Of a stretch of 64,000 nucleotides of DNA, positions 27,914 to 40,100 are shown in pieces. Both the position numbers and the translations under genes were made by a program. The stretch is from Prevotella sp. P5-50 (lineage in GTDB: Bacteria; Bacteroidota; Bacteroidia; Bacteroidales; Bacteroidaceae). The notes beneath the pieces are model-generated. The model was not told the DNA's origin and made no database searches. It saw only the letters and a program-made list of their open reading frames with translations. Position 1 is the first letter of the stretch. Each line of letters starts with the position of its first letter. Location: assembly GCF_002251295.1 (NCBI RefSeq), contig NZ_NPJA01000021.1, positions 21,269 to 85,268 on the forward strand. Direction: 5' to 3'.

Positions 27914-28516
27914 TTATTGTCCAACTGCCACTTTGGCATGGCGAATGACTTTGTCGTTGAGTTTGTATCCTGTTTGGATGCAATCGATGACTTTTCCTTT
28001 TTTATCGTCGCCCATACCAGGTACCATGGCAACTGCTTCATGTTCGTCGGTATCGAAGTCTGCGTCTGTTGTGTCGATGGTCTTCACTCCGAGCGACTCC
28101 AATGCTTTGATACATTTATGATAGATGATTTCCATGCCTTCTCTGAGCACTTTAGGATCGTCCGTCTTGGTGCCATTCTCAATAGCTCGCTCCATATCGT
28201 CGATGATGGGCAGGATAGTGACAATTGCCTTCTCGCCTCCGTTGAGTATGAGTTCTGCTTTTTCCTTGATGGTGCGCTTGCGGAGGTTTTCAAATTCCGC
28301 AGCCTTTCTCAATACTTGGTCTTTGAGTTGTTCGATTTCCTCTTGCGCAGCAGCCAGCGGATCCTTTTCTTCTTCTTCTTCTTCAGGATTTTCGTTTTCT
28401 GCCTGCTGTGTGTTATCAGCAGATTCTTGCTGAGCGGATTCTTGCTGTGTGCATTCCTCCTCTTTATTCATTTCCTGTTCTTCGCAATTTATTTGCTCTT
28501 CTTTATTCTCTTTCAT
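27914..28516 (-). CDS. grpE: GrpE nucleotide exchange factor
   Basis: 200 residues from the ATG at 28516 (an in-frame upstream start at 28570 exists but adds an atypical Trp/Cys-rich leader). Releases ADP from DnaK. An acidic, Gln/Glu-rich N-terminal tail (about 65 residues) leads into a long coiled coil (EEIEQLKDQVLRKAAEFENLRKR) and the C-terminal beta domain with EAVAMVPG and GYKLNDKVIRHAKVAVGQ, the GrpE signature end. Precedes dnaJ by 37 bases. Confidence 0.94.
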   Translation of the reverse strand: MKENKEEQINCEEQEMNKEEECTQQESAQQESADNTQQAENENPEEEEEEKDPLAAAQEEIEQLKDQVLRKAAEFENLRKRTIKEKAELILNGGEKAIVTILPIIDDMERAIENGTKTDDPKVLREGMEIIYHKCIKALESLGVKTIDTTDADFDTDEHEAVAMVPGMGDDKKGKVIDCIQTGYKLNDKVIRHAKVAVGQ

Positions 28517-28570
28517 AATGTTTTTATTTGTTTTCTTAAGGAACATGCAAATTCTGTGCCATGTTTTCAT

Positions 28571-30202
<1,632 letters not shown>

Positions 30203-30221
30203 TTAAAATATATATTTCTTG

Positions 30222-30252
30222 CAAAGTTACTGCAAATCAATCGAATTACAAA
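30222..30252 (-). promoter_or_regulatory. Promoter of the ABC-F/grpE/dnaJ/folC group
   Basis: Minus-strand TTTG (30252-30249), 19 bases, TAACTTTG (30229-30222), about 38 bases before the ABC-F ATG. Confidence 0.75.
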
Positions 30253-30470
30253 GAAAAATCCTGCTTTTTTCGCTATTCTATGTGGTTCTTAGTTGAAAAT
30301 CAGCAAAAACAAACATAGAAACGTGGAGAGAGTCGGAAAAATCTCAAATGGTTTGGAAATAATGAAGGAAGAATGGTGGAGCAAGAAGTGGAAGAAATGT
30401 AACTAAACTTTCGTGAAAATGAGTCGTGCTAATGAGAAATTATTACTGCTTTTTGGGCTCTGCTCTCGGC

Positions 30471-30514
30471 TTCGGGAAGCCTTCGGGATGGGTTCGGGAT
30501 GGGTTCGGGATTTG
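30471..30514. repeat. Tandem array, four 11-bp units (TTCGGGATGGG type)
   Basis: Units: TTCGGGAAGCC, TTCGGGATGGG, TTCGGGATGGG, TTCGGGATTTG. Exact 11-base period. Confidence 0.9.
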
Positions 30515-30536
30515 TGAATATGGAAGTTTATGTTAT

Positions 30537-30580
30537 AGTCCCAAGCAAGTCCCAATTAAGTCCCAATTAAGTCCCATTAT
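30537..30580. repeat. Tandem array, four 11-bp units (AGTCCCAATTA type)
   Basis: Units: AGTCCCAAGCA, AGTCCCAATTA, AGTCCCAATTA, AGTCCCATTAT. Exact 11-base period; 22 bases after the first array. Confidence 0.9.
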
Positions 30581-30747
30581 CTTTCTACAATCATGCGAAC
30601 TTGATGGGAGAAGGATGGGAGATGAAGGGGAAGGAGAGAAGAAAAGTAAATGGAAAAACGTAAATCTTAGGTTGTCTTTCCGTCATCGTTTACGTAAAAA
30701 AAGACAATATTTTAATATATAATATTTTATAAAACAAAAAAAAATGC

Positions 30748-30755
30748 TACCTTTG
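30748..30755 (+). promoter_or_regulatory. -7 box of uxaC
   Basis: TACCTTTG, 41 bases before the uxaC ATG. The upstream element is weak (TTTT at 30725-30728, 19 bases away). Confidence 0.6.
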
Positions 30756-30796
30756 CAAGGTTAAAATTAAAACGAATCAAACTAAAACAATAAGAA

Positions 30797-32203
30797 ATGA
30801 AGCAATTCAATGACAAAAACTTCGTTCTTGACAACGAAGTGGCTCAGGACCTCTTCCACAATCATGCGTCCAAAATGCCAATCATCGACTACCATTGCCA
30901 TCTGATTCCAGAGATGGTAGCCAAGGATCACAAATTCAACAGTATTACTGAACTTTGGCTCGGCGGCGACCACTACAAATGGCGTGCAATGCGTACCAAT
31001 GGCGTGGATGAGCGCTATTGTACAGGAAAGGACACCAGCGATTGGGAAAAATTTGAGAAATGGGCTGAGACTGTTCCCTATACTCTTCGCAACCCACTTT
31101 ACCACTGGACACACCTTGAGTTGAAAACCGCTTTCGGAATCGAAAAACTTCTGTCTCCAAAGACCGCACGTGAGATTTTCGACGAGTGTAATGAGAAGCT
31201 CAAGCAGCCTGAGTTCTCTGCACGAGGTCTCATGAAACACTATAATGTGGAGTGCGTATGTACTACCGATGATCCCGTTGACGACCTTCACAACCACATT
31301 GAATATGCAAAGAGCAAGGCAGCCGATGATCCCATGATGATTCCAGCATGGCGTCCTGACAAGGCCATGAATATCGAAAAACCTGATTTTGGCGCTTATG
31401 TTCACCAGCTCGAAGAGGTTAGCGGAGTAACCATTACCAAGTTTGCCGATATGGTTGACGCTCTTAAGAAACGTCACGATTTCTTCAGTGCCAATGGCTG
31501 TAAACTCTCAGACCATGGAATTGAAGAATTCTATGATGAGGAATATACAGATTCACAGATTGAAGTGATTTTCGAAAAGGCACTTCGTGGTCAGCAGCTC
31601 TCTGCCTTAGAGACTCGTCAGTACAAAAACTGTTTCCTGACCATTATGGCAGAAATGGATGCTGATGCAGACTGGACCCAACAGTTCCACTACGGAGCAA
31701 TCCGCGATAACAACACGAAGATGTATAATGCTCTCGGTCCTGATACCGGTTTCGACTCTATCGGCGAATTCAATACCGCTAAGGCCATGTCGAAGTTCCT
31801 CAACAAGCTCAACATGGAAGATAAGCTCACACGTACCATATTATATACGTTGAATCCTTGCGCCAACGAAGTAATCGCTACTATGCTCGGTAACTTCCAA
31901 GGCGGAGAACCTGGAAAAATCCAGTTTGGTTCAGGATGGTGGTTCAACGATCAGAAAGATGGTATGGAGCGCCAGATGAACGCACTCTCGGTACTTGGCC
32001 TTCTCAGCCGTTTCGTTGGAATGCTTACCGACAGCCGTTCGTTCCTCAGCTATCCACGTCACGAATATTTCCGTCGCATCCTTTGCAATATGCTCGGAAA
32101 TGACGTAGAAAAGGGACTTCTTCCCGACGATCGCGAGTTGCTCGGAAAGATGGTAGAAGACATCTCTTACAACAACGCAAGAAGATATTTCAAATTCTAT
32201 TAA
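30797..32203 (+). CDS. uxaC: Glucuronate isomerase (uronate isomerase)
   Basis: 468 residues, amidohydrolase superfamily. Converts D-glucuronate to fructuronate and D-galacturonate to tagaturonate. Motifs: the metal-binding IIDYHCHLIP near the N-terminus, the substrate-pocket MRTNGVDERYCTG, CTTDDPVDDL, GSGWWFNDQKDGMERQM, and the C-terminal TDSRSFLSYPRHEYFRRILC. Full length. It is monocistronic here: own promoter, strong terminator, no other hexuronate genes in the window. Confidence 0.95.
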   Translation: MKQFNDKNFVLDNEVAQDLFHNHASKMPIIDYHCHLIPEMVAKDHKFNSITELWLGGDHYKWRAMRTNGVDERYCTGKDTSDWEKFEKWAETVPYTLRNPLYHWTHLELKTAFGIEKLLSPKTAREIFDECNEKLKQPEFSARGLMKHYNVECVCTTDDPVDDLHNHIEYAKSKAADDPMMIPAWRPDKAMNIEKPDFGAYVHQLEEVSGVTITKFADMVDALKKRHDFFSANGCKLSDHGIEEFYDEEYTDSQIEVIFEKALRGQQLSALETRQYKNCFLTIMAEMDADADWTQQFHYGAIRDNNTKMYNALGPDTGFDSIGEFNTAKAMSKFLNKLNMEDKLTRTILYTLNPCANEVIATMLGNFQGGEPGKIQFGSGWWFNDQKDGMERQMNALSVLGLLSRFVGMLTDSRSFLSYPRHEYFRRILCNMLGNDVEKGLLPDDRELLGKMVEDISYNNARRYFKFY

Positions 32204-32204
32204 T

Positions 32205-32248
32205 AAAAAAATCGGCTATCGTTGCACATGATAGCCGATTTTTTTTTA
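32205..32248 (+). terminator. Terminator after uxaC
   Basis: ATCGGCTATC (32211-32220) and GATAGCCGAT (32230-32239) with a 9-base loop and a nine-base T tract. Confidence 0.92.
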
Positions 32249-32254
32249 TCTTTG
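32247..32254 (+). promoter_or_regulatory. -7 box of glmS, touching the uxaC terminator
   Basis: TATCTTTG begins at the end of the terminator T tract, 42 bases before the glmS ATG. Any -33 element (GTTG at 32221-32224) would lie inside the terminator loop. Confidence 0.55.
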
Positions 32255-32296
32255 CACCCGAAATAGCGAACACAAACTTTATAAACGAGGAAATAT

Positions 32297-34141
32297 ATGT
32301 GTGGAATAGTAGGATACATAGGCAACAAACAAGCCTATCCCATCTTGATAAAAGGCTTGCGACGTCTTGAATACCGTGGTTATGATTCTGCCGGTGTTGC
32401 CCTTATCAATGATAATGGCAACCTTAATGTCTGTAAGACAAAAGGCAAGGTCGATAACCTGGAGGAATATTGCAAAGACAAGGATGTAAGCGGAACAGTA
32501 GGTATTGCTCATACCCGTTGGGCTACCCACGGAGAACCATCTGCCGTAAATGCACACCCTCACTATTCTGAATCCAAGAATCTCGCAATTATACATAATG
32601 GTATTATAGAAAACTACGCAGACTTGAAGCGTAAACTTCAATCCAAAGGCGTAGAGTTTCGTTCTGATACGGATACAGAAGTACTCGTGCAACTGGTAGA
32701 GTATATTATGGAGCATAAGGATGTCGATCTTCTCACAGCCGTACAGGTAGCTCTCTTCCAGGTCATTGGCGCCTATGCAATTGCCATTATCGACAAACGC
32801 GACCCCAATCAGATTATTGCAGCCCGTAAGCAGAGTCCACTTGTGGTCGGAATAGGTAAAGACGAATTCTTCTTAGGTTCAGACGCAACACCACTGGTGG
32901 AATATACCGACAAGGTCGTCTATCTCGAAGATGGAAATATCGCCGTGATCCGTCGCGGAGAAGAACTTAAAGTGGTAAGTATTTTTGGAGAGGAACAGCA
33001 ACTCAAGGTGAAAAAGGTGGATATTAACCTTGGACAACTTGAAAAAGGTGGATTCCCACACTTCATGCTTAAGGAAATCTTTGAGCAGCCCGAATGTCTG
33101 ACCAACTGTATGCGAGGACGCGTCAACGTGGATACCGACAACGTAGTACTCTCGGCAGTAATCGATTATAAGAAACAACTGCTTGATGCCAATCGCTTCA
33201 TCATCGTAGCCTGTGGTACGTCGTGGCACGCAGGATTGATAGGCAAACAAATGATAGAACAACTCTGTCGCATTCCTGTAGAAGTGGAATATGCGTCAGA
33301 GTTCAGATATCGTAATCCCGTCATTACGTCAAAAGACGTGGTAATTGCCATCTCACAAAGCGGTGAGACCGCAGACACCCTTGCCGCCATACAACTTGCC
33401 AAAGAGCACGGCGCATTTATTTATGGAATATGTAATGCCATCGGATCAAGTATTCCCCGTGCCACAGATACCGGTTCGTATATTCACGTAGGACCAGAGA
33501 TAGGAGTCGCTTCTACTAAAGCCTTTACTGGACAGGTTACCGTATTGACCATGCTGGCTCTTGCTTTGGCAAAAGAAAAAGGAACAATCTCCACGGAGAA
33601 TTACATGCATGTGGTGAAAGAACTCCACGAAATCCCCAACAAGATAAAAACAGTACTTCAACTTAACGACCGTATCGCAGATTTAAGTCGTACATTCACC
33701 TATGCACGAAATTTCTTATATCTCGGACGTGGATTCAGTTATCCGGTTGCCCTTGAAGGAGCCTTGAAACTGAAGGAAATTTCCTATATTCATGCAGAAG
33801 GTTATCCGGCTGCAGAAATGAAACATGGTCCGATTGCCTTGATTGACTCAGACATGCCTGTGGTGGTCATCGCAACACATAATGCCATGTACGAGAAAGT
33901 ATTATCCAATATCCAGGAAGTAAAAGCTCGTAAGGGAAAGGTTATCGCTATTGTCAGTCACGACGACAATACTATCAGCAAAATTGCCGATGAAGTCATC
34001 GAACTGCCAGACACCATCGAATGTCTTGAACCGTTATTGACAACAATACCCTTGCAATTGCTGGCGTATCATGTTGCAGTATGTAAAGGTCTTGATGTTG
34101 ACCAACCCCGTAATCTCGCAAAGTCGGTAACCGTTGAATGA
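32297..34141 (+). CDS. glmS: Glutamine--fructose-6-phosphate aminotransferase
   Basis: 614 residues. Makes glucosamine-6-phosphate, the first step to UDP-GlcNAc. The protein starts MCGIVGYIG, so Cys2 becomes the N-terminal nucleophile of the glutaminase domain; HTRWATHG and the GIIENY loop follow. The linker leads to two SIS domains (VACGTSWHAG, ISQSGETADT, LGRGFSYPVALEGALKLKE) and ends LAKSVTVE. The TGA stop sits in the loop of the terminator hairpin. Confidence 0.97.
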   Translation: MCGIVGYIGNKQAYPILIKGLRRLEYRGYDSAGVALINDNGNLNVCKTKGKVDNLEEYCKDKDVSGTVGIAHTRWATHGEPSAVNAHPHYSESKNLAIIHNGIIENYADLKRKLQSKGVEFRSDTDTEVLVQLVEYIMEHKDVDLLTAVQVALFQVIGAYAIAIIDKRDPNQIIAARKQSPLVVGIGKDEFFLGSDATPLVEYTDKVVYLEDGNIAVIRRGEELKVVSIFGEEQQLKVKKVDINLGQLEKGGFPHFMLKEIFEQPECLTNCMRGRVNVDTDNVVLSAVIDYKKQLLDANRFIIVACGTSWHAGLIGKQMIEQLCRIPVEVEYASEFRYRNPVITSKDVVIAISQSGETADTLAAIQLAKEHGAFIYGICNAIGSSIPRATDTGSYIHVGPEIGVASTKAFTGQVTVLTMLALALAKEKGTISTENYMHVVKELHEIPNKIKTVLQLNDRIADLSRTFTYARNFLYLGRGFSYPVALEGALKLKEISYIHAEGYPAAEMKHGPIALIDSDMPVVVIATHNAMYEKVLSNIQEVKARKGKVIAIVSHDDNTISKIADEVIELPDTIECLEPLLTTIPLQLLAYHVAVCKGLDVDQPRNLAKSVTVE

Positions 34142-34167
34142 TTTCAACAGTTACCGACTTTTTTTTG
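34121..34167 (+). terminator. Terminator overlapping the 3' end of glmS
   Basis: AAGTCGGTAAC (34121-34131) pairs with GTTACCGACTT (34150-34160); after one mismatch GTTGAA/TTCAAC extend the stem, leaving a TGAT loop that contains the stop codon. Eight T follow. Confidence 0.92.
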
Positions 34168-34230
34168 CGACGTAGTGAAAAGAGAGAAGAACAGACAATA
34201 CAAACACAAATAAACAAAGGAGACAAAAAC

Positions 34231-36063
34231 GTGGAAGAACTCAAGCACGAATGTGGTGTGGCCATGATCAGGCTACTTAAGCCGTTAGAATACTACGAAA
34301 AGAAGTATGGTACATGGGCGTATGGTTTCAACAAACTCTATCTGATGATGGAGAAACAGCACAACCGCGGACAAGAAGGCGCAGGTTTTGCTACGGTAAA
34401 ACTAAATACTGAGCCCGGAAACGAATATATGTTTCGTGAAAAGGCTGAAGGTAAAGACGCTATCACAGAAATTTTCTCGCGCGTAAAACAAGACATGGTT
34501 GGAGAACTTTATATGGGCCATCTTCGCTATTCCACTACAGGAAAGTCTGGACTGACTTATGTTCATCCATTCCTGCGACGAAACAACTGGAAGGCGAAGA
34601 ATCTCTGTATTTGTGGTAATTTCAATATGACAAATATTGACCATGTCTTTCAGAAAATCACAGCACAGGGCCAATGTCCACGCATCTATTCAGACTCCTA
34701 TATCATGCTGGAATGGATGGGCCATCGCCTTGACCGAGAAGTGGAGCGTAACTTCGTAGAAGCTCAACGCCAAGGGTTGGAAGGACGCGATATTACCGAT
34801 TATATCGATCAACACGTAGAAATGAGTAATGTCCTTCAAACCACGATGCCCGACTTTGATGGAGGATATGTTGTGTGTGGATTGACTGGAAGTGGCGAAA
34901 TGTTTGCCATGAGAGATCCGTGGGGAATCAGACCGGCATTTTACTATCGTGACGATGAAGTCGTGGCTTTAGCAAGTGAACGGCCTGTATTGCAAACCAC
35001 CTTTGATATTTCTTCGGATGCCGTCTGCGAACTCAAAGCCGGACAGGCTTTACTCGTCAAGCAGAATGGTAAGGTGGATGTACGGCAAATAATTCCTCAA
35101 CGTGGCGATAAAGCTTGTTCGTTTGAACGTATTTATTTCAGCCGTGGTAATGATGAGGATATTTATAAAGAACGACTCCTCTTAGGAGAACAATTGACTG
35201 GTAGCATTCTCAAGGCTATCGATAAGGATGTCCATCATACGGTATTCTCATTTATCCCCAATACCGCAGAAGTGGCATACTATGGTATGTTGCGTGGTTT
35301 CAAACAGTATATCAACCAACGCAAGATAGAGCGTATCTCGAATCTTGGCCACATACCTACTCCAGAGGAATTGGAGGATATCCTTAAAGATTACGTGCGC
35401 TCGGAAAAGGCGGCATGGAAAGATATTAAATTGAGAACCTTTATTACCGAAGGAAATTCTCGTAACGACTTGGCTTCACATGTCTATGATGTAACCTATG
35501 GGATTCTGGAACCTCAACGCGACAATCTCGTCATTATCGATGATTCTATTGTGCGAGGAACAACCCTGAAGGAAAGCATCATAAAAATACTCGCGCGACT
35601 TCAACCCAAGAAAATCGTTATCGTTAGTAGCGCTCCACAGATTCGTTATCCAGACTATTATGGTATCGACATGGCGCGCCTTGAGGAATTTTGCGCCTTC
35701 CGTGCGTGCATCCAACTGTTGAAAGACAGACATATGGAGTCTCTCATAGATACGGTTTATCGGAAGTGTAAAGACGAACTTCAGAAAAACGACGGAAGCA
35801 TGGAGTGTGCTGTCAAGGAACTCTACCGTCCGTTTACCGTAGAAGAACTCAACGTTAAGATGGTTGAAATGTTGTGCCCTGCTGATGTGGAAACACCTAT
35901 AGAACTGGTATTCCAAAGCATAGAAGGCCTTCATAAAGCTTGTCCCAATCATCATGGCGATTGGTATTTTACAGGCGACTATCCAACGCCAGGAGGTACA
36001 AGACTCTGCCTCATGGCATTCGTGAACTATATAGAAAATGTATATAATCAGGAAACAAAATAA
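34231..36063 (+). CDS. purF: Amidophosphoribosyltransferase (PurF), GTG start
   Basis: 610 residues. First committed step of purine synthesis: PRPP plus glutamine to phosphoribosylamine. I chose the GTG at 34231 because AAAGGAG lies 8 bases upstream and the protein then begins VEELKHECGVAM, with the catalytic Cys at position 8 after a short propeptide-like leader; an upstream ATG (34138) would overlap glmS and its terminator. Glutaminase motifs: HNRGQEGAG, HLRYSTTGKSG, CGNFNMTN. The C-terminal phosphoribosyltransferase domain carries the PRPP loop VIIDDSIVRGTT. This is the long Bacteroidetes form. It leads a purF-carA-carB group. Confidence 0.92.
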   Translation: MEELKHECGVAMIRLLKPLEYYEKKYGTWAYGFNKLYLMMEKQHNRGQEGAGFATVKLNTEPGNEYMFREKAEGKDAITEIFSRVKQDMVGELYMGHLRYSTTGKSGLTYVHPFLRRNNWKAKNLCICGNFNMTNIDHVFQKITAQGQCPRIYSDSYIMLEWMGHRLDREVERNFVEAQRQGLEGRDITDYIDQHVEMSNVLQTTMPDFDGGYVVCGLTGSGEMFAMRDPWGIRPAFYYRDDEVVALASERPVLQTTFDISSDAVCELKAGQALLVKQNGKVDVRQIIPQRGDKACSFERIYFSRGNDEDIYKERLLLGEQLTGSILKAIDKDVHHTVFSFIPNTAEVAYYGMLRGFKQYINQRKIERISNLGHIPTPEELEDILKDYVRSEKAAWKDIKLRTFITEGNSRNDLASHVYDVTYGILEPQRDNLVIIDDSIVRGTTLKESIIKILARLQPKKIVIVSSAPQIRYPDYYGIDMARLEEFCAFRACIQLLKDRHMESLIDTVYRKCKDELQKNDGSMECAVKELYRPFTVEELNVKMVEMLCPADVETPIELVFQSIEGLHKACPNHHGDWYFTGDYPTPGGTRLCLMAFVNYIENVYNQETK

Positions 36064-36069
36064 TAAATA

Positions 36070-37143
36070 ATGAAAGACGTAACACTTGTTCTGGAAGACG
36101 GAACGCAATTCAAAGGAAAATCATTCGGCTATGATGCACCAGTAGCAGGAGAAGTCGTGTTCAACACGGCTATGATGGGCTACCCCGAGTCATTAACAGA
36201 CCCATCTTATGCCGGACAACTCATGACGCTTACATATCCGCTGGTTGGAAACTATGGAGTACCTCAGTTTTCTTTCGAAAAGAACGGCCTACCGACCTTC
36301 ATGGAAAGCGACCGTATCTATGCTTCTGCTATTATCGTAAGCGATTATAGTGAGCAATATTCCCATTGGAATGCTAACGAAAGTCTTGCCGACTGGTTGA
36401 AAAGAGAAAAAGTACCTGGTATAACAGGTATTGACACCCGCCAATTGACAAAGGTTCTTCGTGAACATGGTGTGATGATGGGTAAAATACTCATGGACGA
36501 CGAACCTGACAATATTCCAGAAGCCGATTATGAAGGTGTGAATTTCGTGGATCGTGTTTCCTGTAAAGACATCATCCGATATAATGAAGGCGCAGGACGA
36601 AAAGTGGTACTCGTCGATTGTGGAGTGAAAGCCAATATCATTCGTTGTCTTATCAATCGTGGAGTGGAAGTTATTCGGGTGCCATGGAACTACGATTATA
36701 CTGGAATGGAATTTGATGGACTCTTTTTGGCTAACGGACCTGGCGACCCTGACATGTGTGGAGATGCCGTTGATATTATCCGTAAGCAGATGTCTGTTAG
36801 CCGTAAACCTATATGTGGAATATGTATGGGAAATCAATTGTTGGCCAAGGCGGGTGGCGCCTCAATCTATAAGTTGAAATATGGACATCGCAGCCACAAC
36901 CAACCAGTTCGCGAAGTAGGTACCAACCGTTGTTATGTGACCAGTCAGAACCATGGTTATGCCGTTGATGCTTCTACACTAGGAAAAGAATGGCGCGAAC
37001 TCTTTGTCAATATGAACGACGGTTCTAATGAAGGCATTCGCCATCAGACCAACCCTTGGTTTAGCAGCCAGTTCCATCCTGAGGCTTGTTCTGGACCAGT
37101 CGATACTGAGTTTATGTTCGACCGCTTCGTAGAGGCATTATAA
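36070..37143 (+). CDS. carA: Carbamoyl-phosphate synthase small subunit
   Basis: 357 residues. Provides ammonia from glutamine to CarB. N-terminal CarA domain (LEDGTQFKGKSFG, VVFNTAMMGYPE), then a class I glutaminase with VVLVDCGVKANI, the nucleophile Cys in CGICMGNQLLAKAGG, and His/Glu in SQFHPEACSGP. Six bases after purF and 34 before carB, so one transcript supplying purine, pyrimidine and arginine precursors is likely. Confidence 0.96.
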   Translation: MKDVTLVLEDGTQFKGKSFGYDAPVAGEVVFNTAMMGYPESLTDPSYAGQLMTLTYPLVGNYGVPQFSFEKNGLPTFMESDRIYASAIIVSDYSEQYSHWNANESLADWLKREKVPGITGIDTRQLTKVLREHGVMMGKILMDDEPDNIPEADYEGVNFVDRVSCKDIIRYNEGAGRKVVLVDCGVKANIIRCLINRGVEVIRVPWNYDYTGMEFDGLFLANGPGDPDMCGDAVDIIRKQMSVSRKPICGICMGNQLLAKAGGASIYKLKYGHRSHNQPVREVGTNRCYVTSQNHGYAVDASTLGKEWRELFVNMNDGSNEGIRHQTNPWFSSQFHPEACSGPVDTEFMFDRFVEAL

Positions 37144-37177
37144 TCCATCAAACCATTTTTATGTAATAAGAACAATA

Positions 37178-40100
37178 ATGAAATACGATAATATCAAAAA
37201 AGTATTGCTCCTTGGAAGTGGAGCGCTCAAAATCGGAGAAGCTGGAGAATTTGATTATTCTGGTTCACAAGCCCTTAAAGCATTACGCGAGGAAGGGGTG
37301 AAAACCGTACTTATCAATCCGAATATTGCTACCGTACAGACGTCAGAAGGGGTAGCCGATGAAATATACTTCTTACCCGTTCAACCATATTTTGTTGAAC
37401 GTGTGATAGAAAAAGAACGACCAGACGGTATCCTGCTTTCTTTTGGTGGTCAGACCGCGTTGAACTGTGGAGTAGAACTCTATCAGAGTGGAGTGCTCGA
37501 TAAATATGGCGTACGCGTATTAGGAACTCCCGTACAGGCCATTATGGATACAGAAGACCGCGAACTCTTTGTGGAGAAACTCGATGAAATCAACGTAAAG
37601 ACTATTAAGAGTGAGGCTTGTGAAAACATAGAACAAACACGCAAAGCTGCTGCGGAATTGGGCTATCCTGTCATTCTTCGTGCAGCATACGCACTTGGCG
37701 GATTAGGTTCTGGTTTTGCCGATAATGAAGAAGAACTCAACAAACTTGCTGAAAAAGCGTTCTCTTTCTCTCCACAGGTATTGGTCGAGAAATCTCTCAA
37801 AGGTTGGAAGGAGATTGAATACGAGGTGGTGCGAGACCGTTACGATAATTGCATTACCGTCTGCAATATGGAAAACTTCGACCCGCTGGGAATACATACG
37901 GGCGAATCAATAGTTGTTGCTCCTTCTCAGACCTTGACAAACTCAGAATATCACAAACTCCGTGCCCTTGCCATCAAGATTATCCGTCATATCGGAATTG
38001 TTGGAGAATGTAATGTACAATACGCTTTCGACCCACAGTCGGAAGACTATCGAGTGATTGAGGTTAATGCACGCCTGAGTCGTTCTTCTGCTTTGGCATC
38101 TAAAGCAACTGGTTATCCCTTGGCATTTGTGGCTGCCAAACTTGGTATGGGTTATGGACTCTTTGAACTCAATAATTCGGTTACCAAAACGACAAGTGCA
38201 TTCTTCGAACCTGCCCTTGACTATGTGGTCTGCAAAATTCCACGTTGGGACTTGTCCAAATTCCGTGGTGTTGACAAGGAACTTGGATCATCTATGAAGT
38301 CTGTAGGTGAGGTCATGGCTATCGGACGTACCTTTGAAGAGGCTATACAGAAGGGACTGCGCATGATAGGACAGGGAATGCATGGTTTCGTGGAAAATAA
38401 GGAACTGAAGATTGAGGATGTTGACGCGGCCCTCCGTGAACCTACCGATAAGCGCATCTTCGTCATTTCAAAGGCTATGCATCTTCCGCAATATGATATT
38501 GACCGTATTCACGAACTTACCCGTATCGATAAGTGGTTCCTCTACAAACTGAAACACATCATAGATATCGACGAGGCGTTGAAAGGCCTGAAAAATAATG
38601 ATGGTACATCGGCAGAAAAACTTGATGCGACATTACTTCGTGAGGCAAAAGTCTATGGATTTACCGATTTCCAAATTGCACGTGCCATCGGACTTGAGGA
38701 AACCATGAACAATATGCATGAGGCTGTACTTGCTGTTCGTAAGATACGTAAGTCGATGGGTATTGTTCCCGTGGTTAAACAGATAGACACGCTTGCTGCG
38801 GAATATCCTGCCCAGACCAATTATCTTTATGTGACGTATAGTGGGGTGGAAAGCGATATTCAATATGAACAAGATGGAAAGAGTATTATCGTACTTGGCT
38901 CAGGAGCTTACCGCATCGGTTCGAGTGTAGAGTTCGACTGGTGTGGTGTGCAGGCTCTTAATACCATACGCAAGGAAGGTTGGAGAAGTGTCATGATCAA
39001 TTATAATCCGGAAACGGTTTCTACCGATTATGATATGTGCGACCGCCTGTATTTCGACGAACTGACCTTCGAACGCGTCATGGATATTATTGACCTCGAA
39101 CAGCCTCATGGTGTCATCGTATCGACTGGTGGACAGATTCCTAATAATCTTGCCATGCCTTTGGCAGAACAGCACGTGCCGATTCTGGGTACGTCTGCCA
39201 TCGATATTGACGGAGCAGAAGATCGTGCAAAGTTCTCACAGATGCTCAACGAACTTGGAGTCAACCAACCTGAATGGAGCGCTTTGACCTCGATGGATGA
39301 CATAGACCGCTTTGTGGATAGGGTAGGATTCCCAGTTCTCGTGCGCCCATCGTATGTGTTGAGTGGAGCGGCCATGAATGTTTGTTCCAATCGTGAAGAA
39401 CTTGAGCGCTTCCTCCAGTTGGCTGCAAATGTGAGCGAAGACCACCCTGTGGTTGTTTCCAAGTTTATCGAACATGCCAAGGAAATAGAAATGGATGCTG
39501 TTGCTAAAGATGGCGAAATATTTGCCTATGCCATTTCAGAACATATCGAGTTTGCTGGCGTCCATTCTGGAGATGCTACGATTCAGTTCCCTCCACAGAA
39601 ACTTTATGTAGAAACAGTTCGCCGCATCAAGCGCATCAGTCGCCAGATTGCCAAAGCGCTTCACATCAACGGACCTTTCAATATTCAGTTCATGGCACGT
39701 GATAATGACATTCTCGTGATTGAATGTAACTTGCGCGCCTCACGCTCCTTCCCGTTTGTATCAAAGGTGTTGAAAATCAACTTGATTGAGCTTGCCACTA
39801 AAGTAATGCTTGGTCTTCCTGTTGAGAAACCTCATAAAAACCTTTTCGACCTCGATTATGTAGGTATCAAAGCCAGTCAGTTCTCGTTCAACAGATTGCA
39901 GAAAGCTGATCCTGTACTTGGCGTTGATATGGCTTCAACAGGTGAGGTGGGATGCTTGGGTGACAATACATCTACGGCTTTGCTGAAAGCCATGCTGAGC
40001 GTGGGACATCGCATTCCGAAAAAGACTGTCCTCTTATCTACAGGTACACCTAAACAGAAAGCTGAAATGATTGATGCTGCCCGTATGTTAGTAGATCATG

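Larger units (their letters stand above)
30253..30747. other. Intergenic region between divergent genes, carrying two 11-bp repeat arrays
   Basis: About 500 bases with no convincing gene. It contains two tandem arrays (listed separately) and AT-rich DNA leading to the uxaC promoter. A plus-strand ORF across it is made largely of repeat sequence and is not supported. Confidence 0.6.

Noticed and set aside
30471..30580. Repeat arrays as a CRISPR
   Set aside because: Units are 11 bases with no spacers and no cas genes are near.
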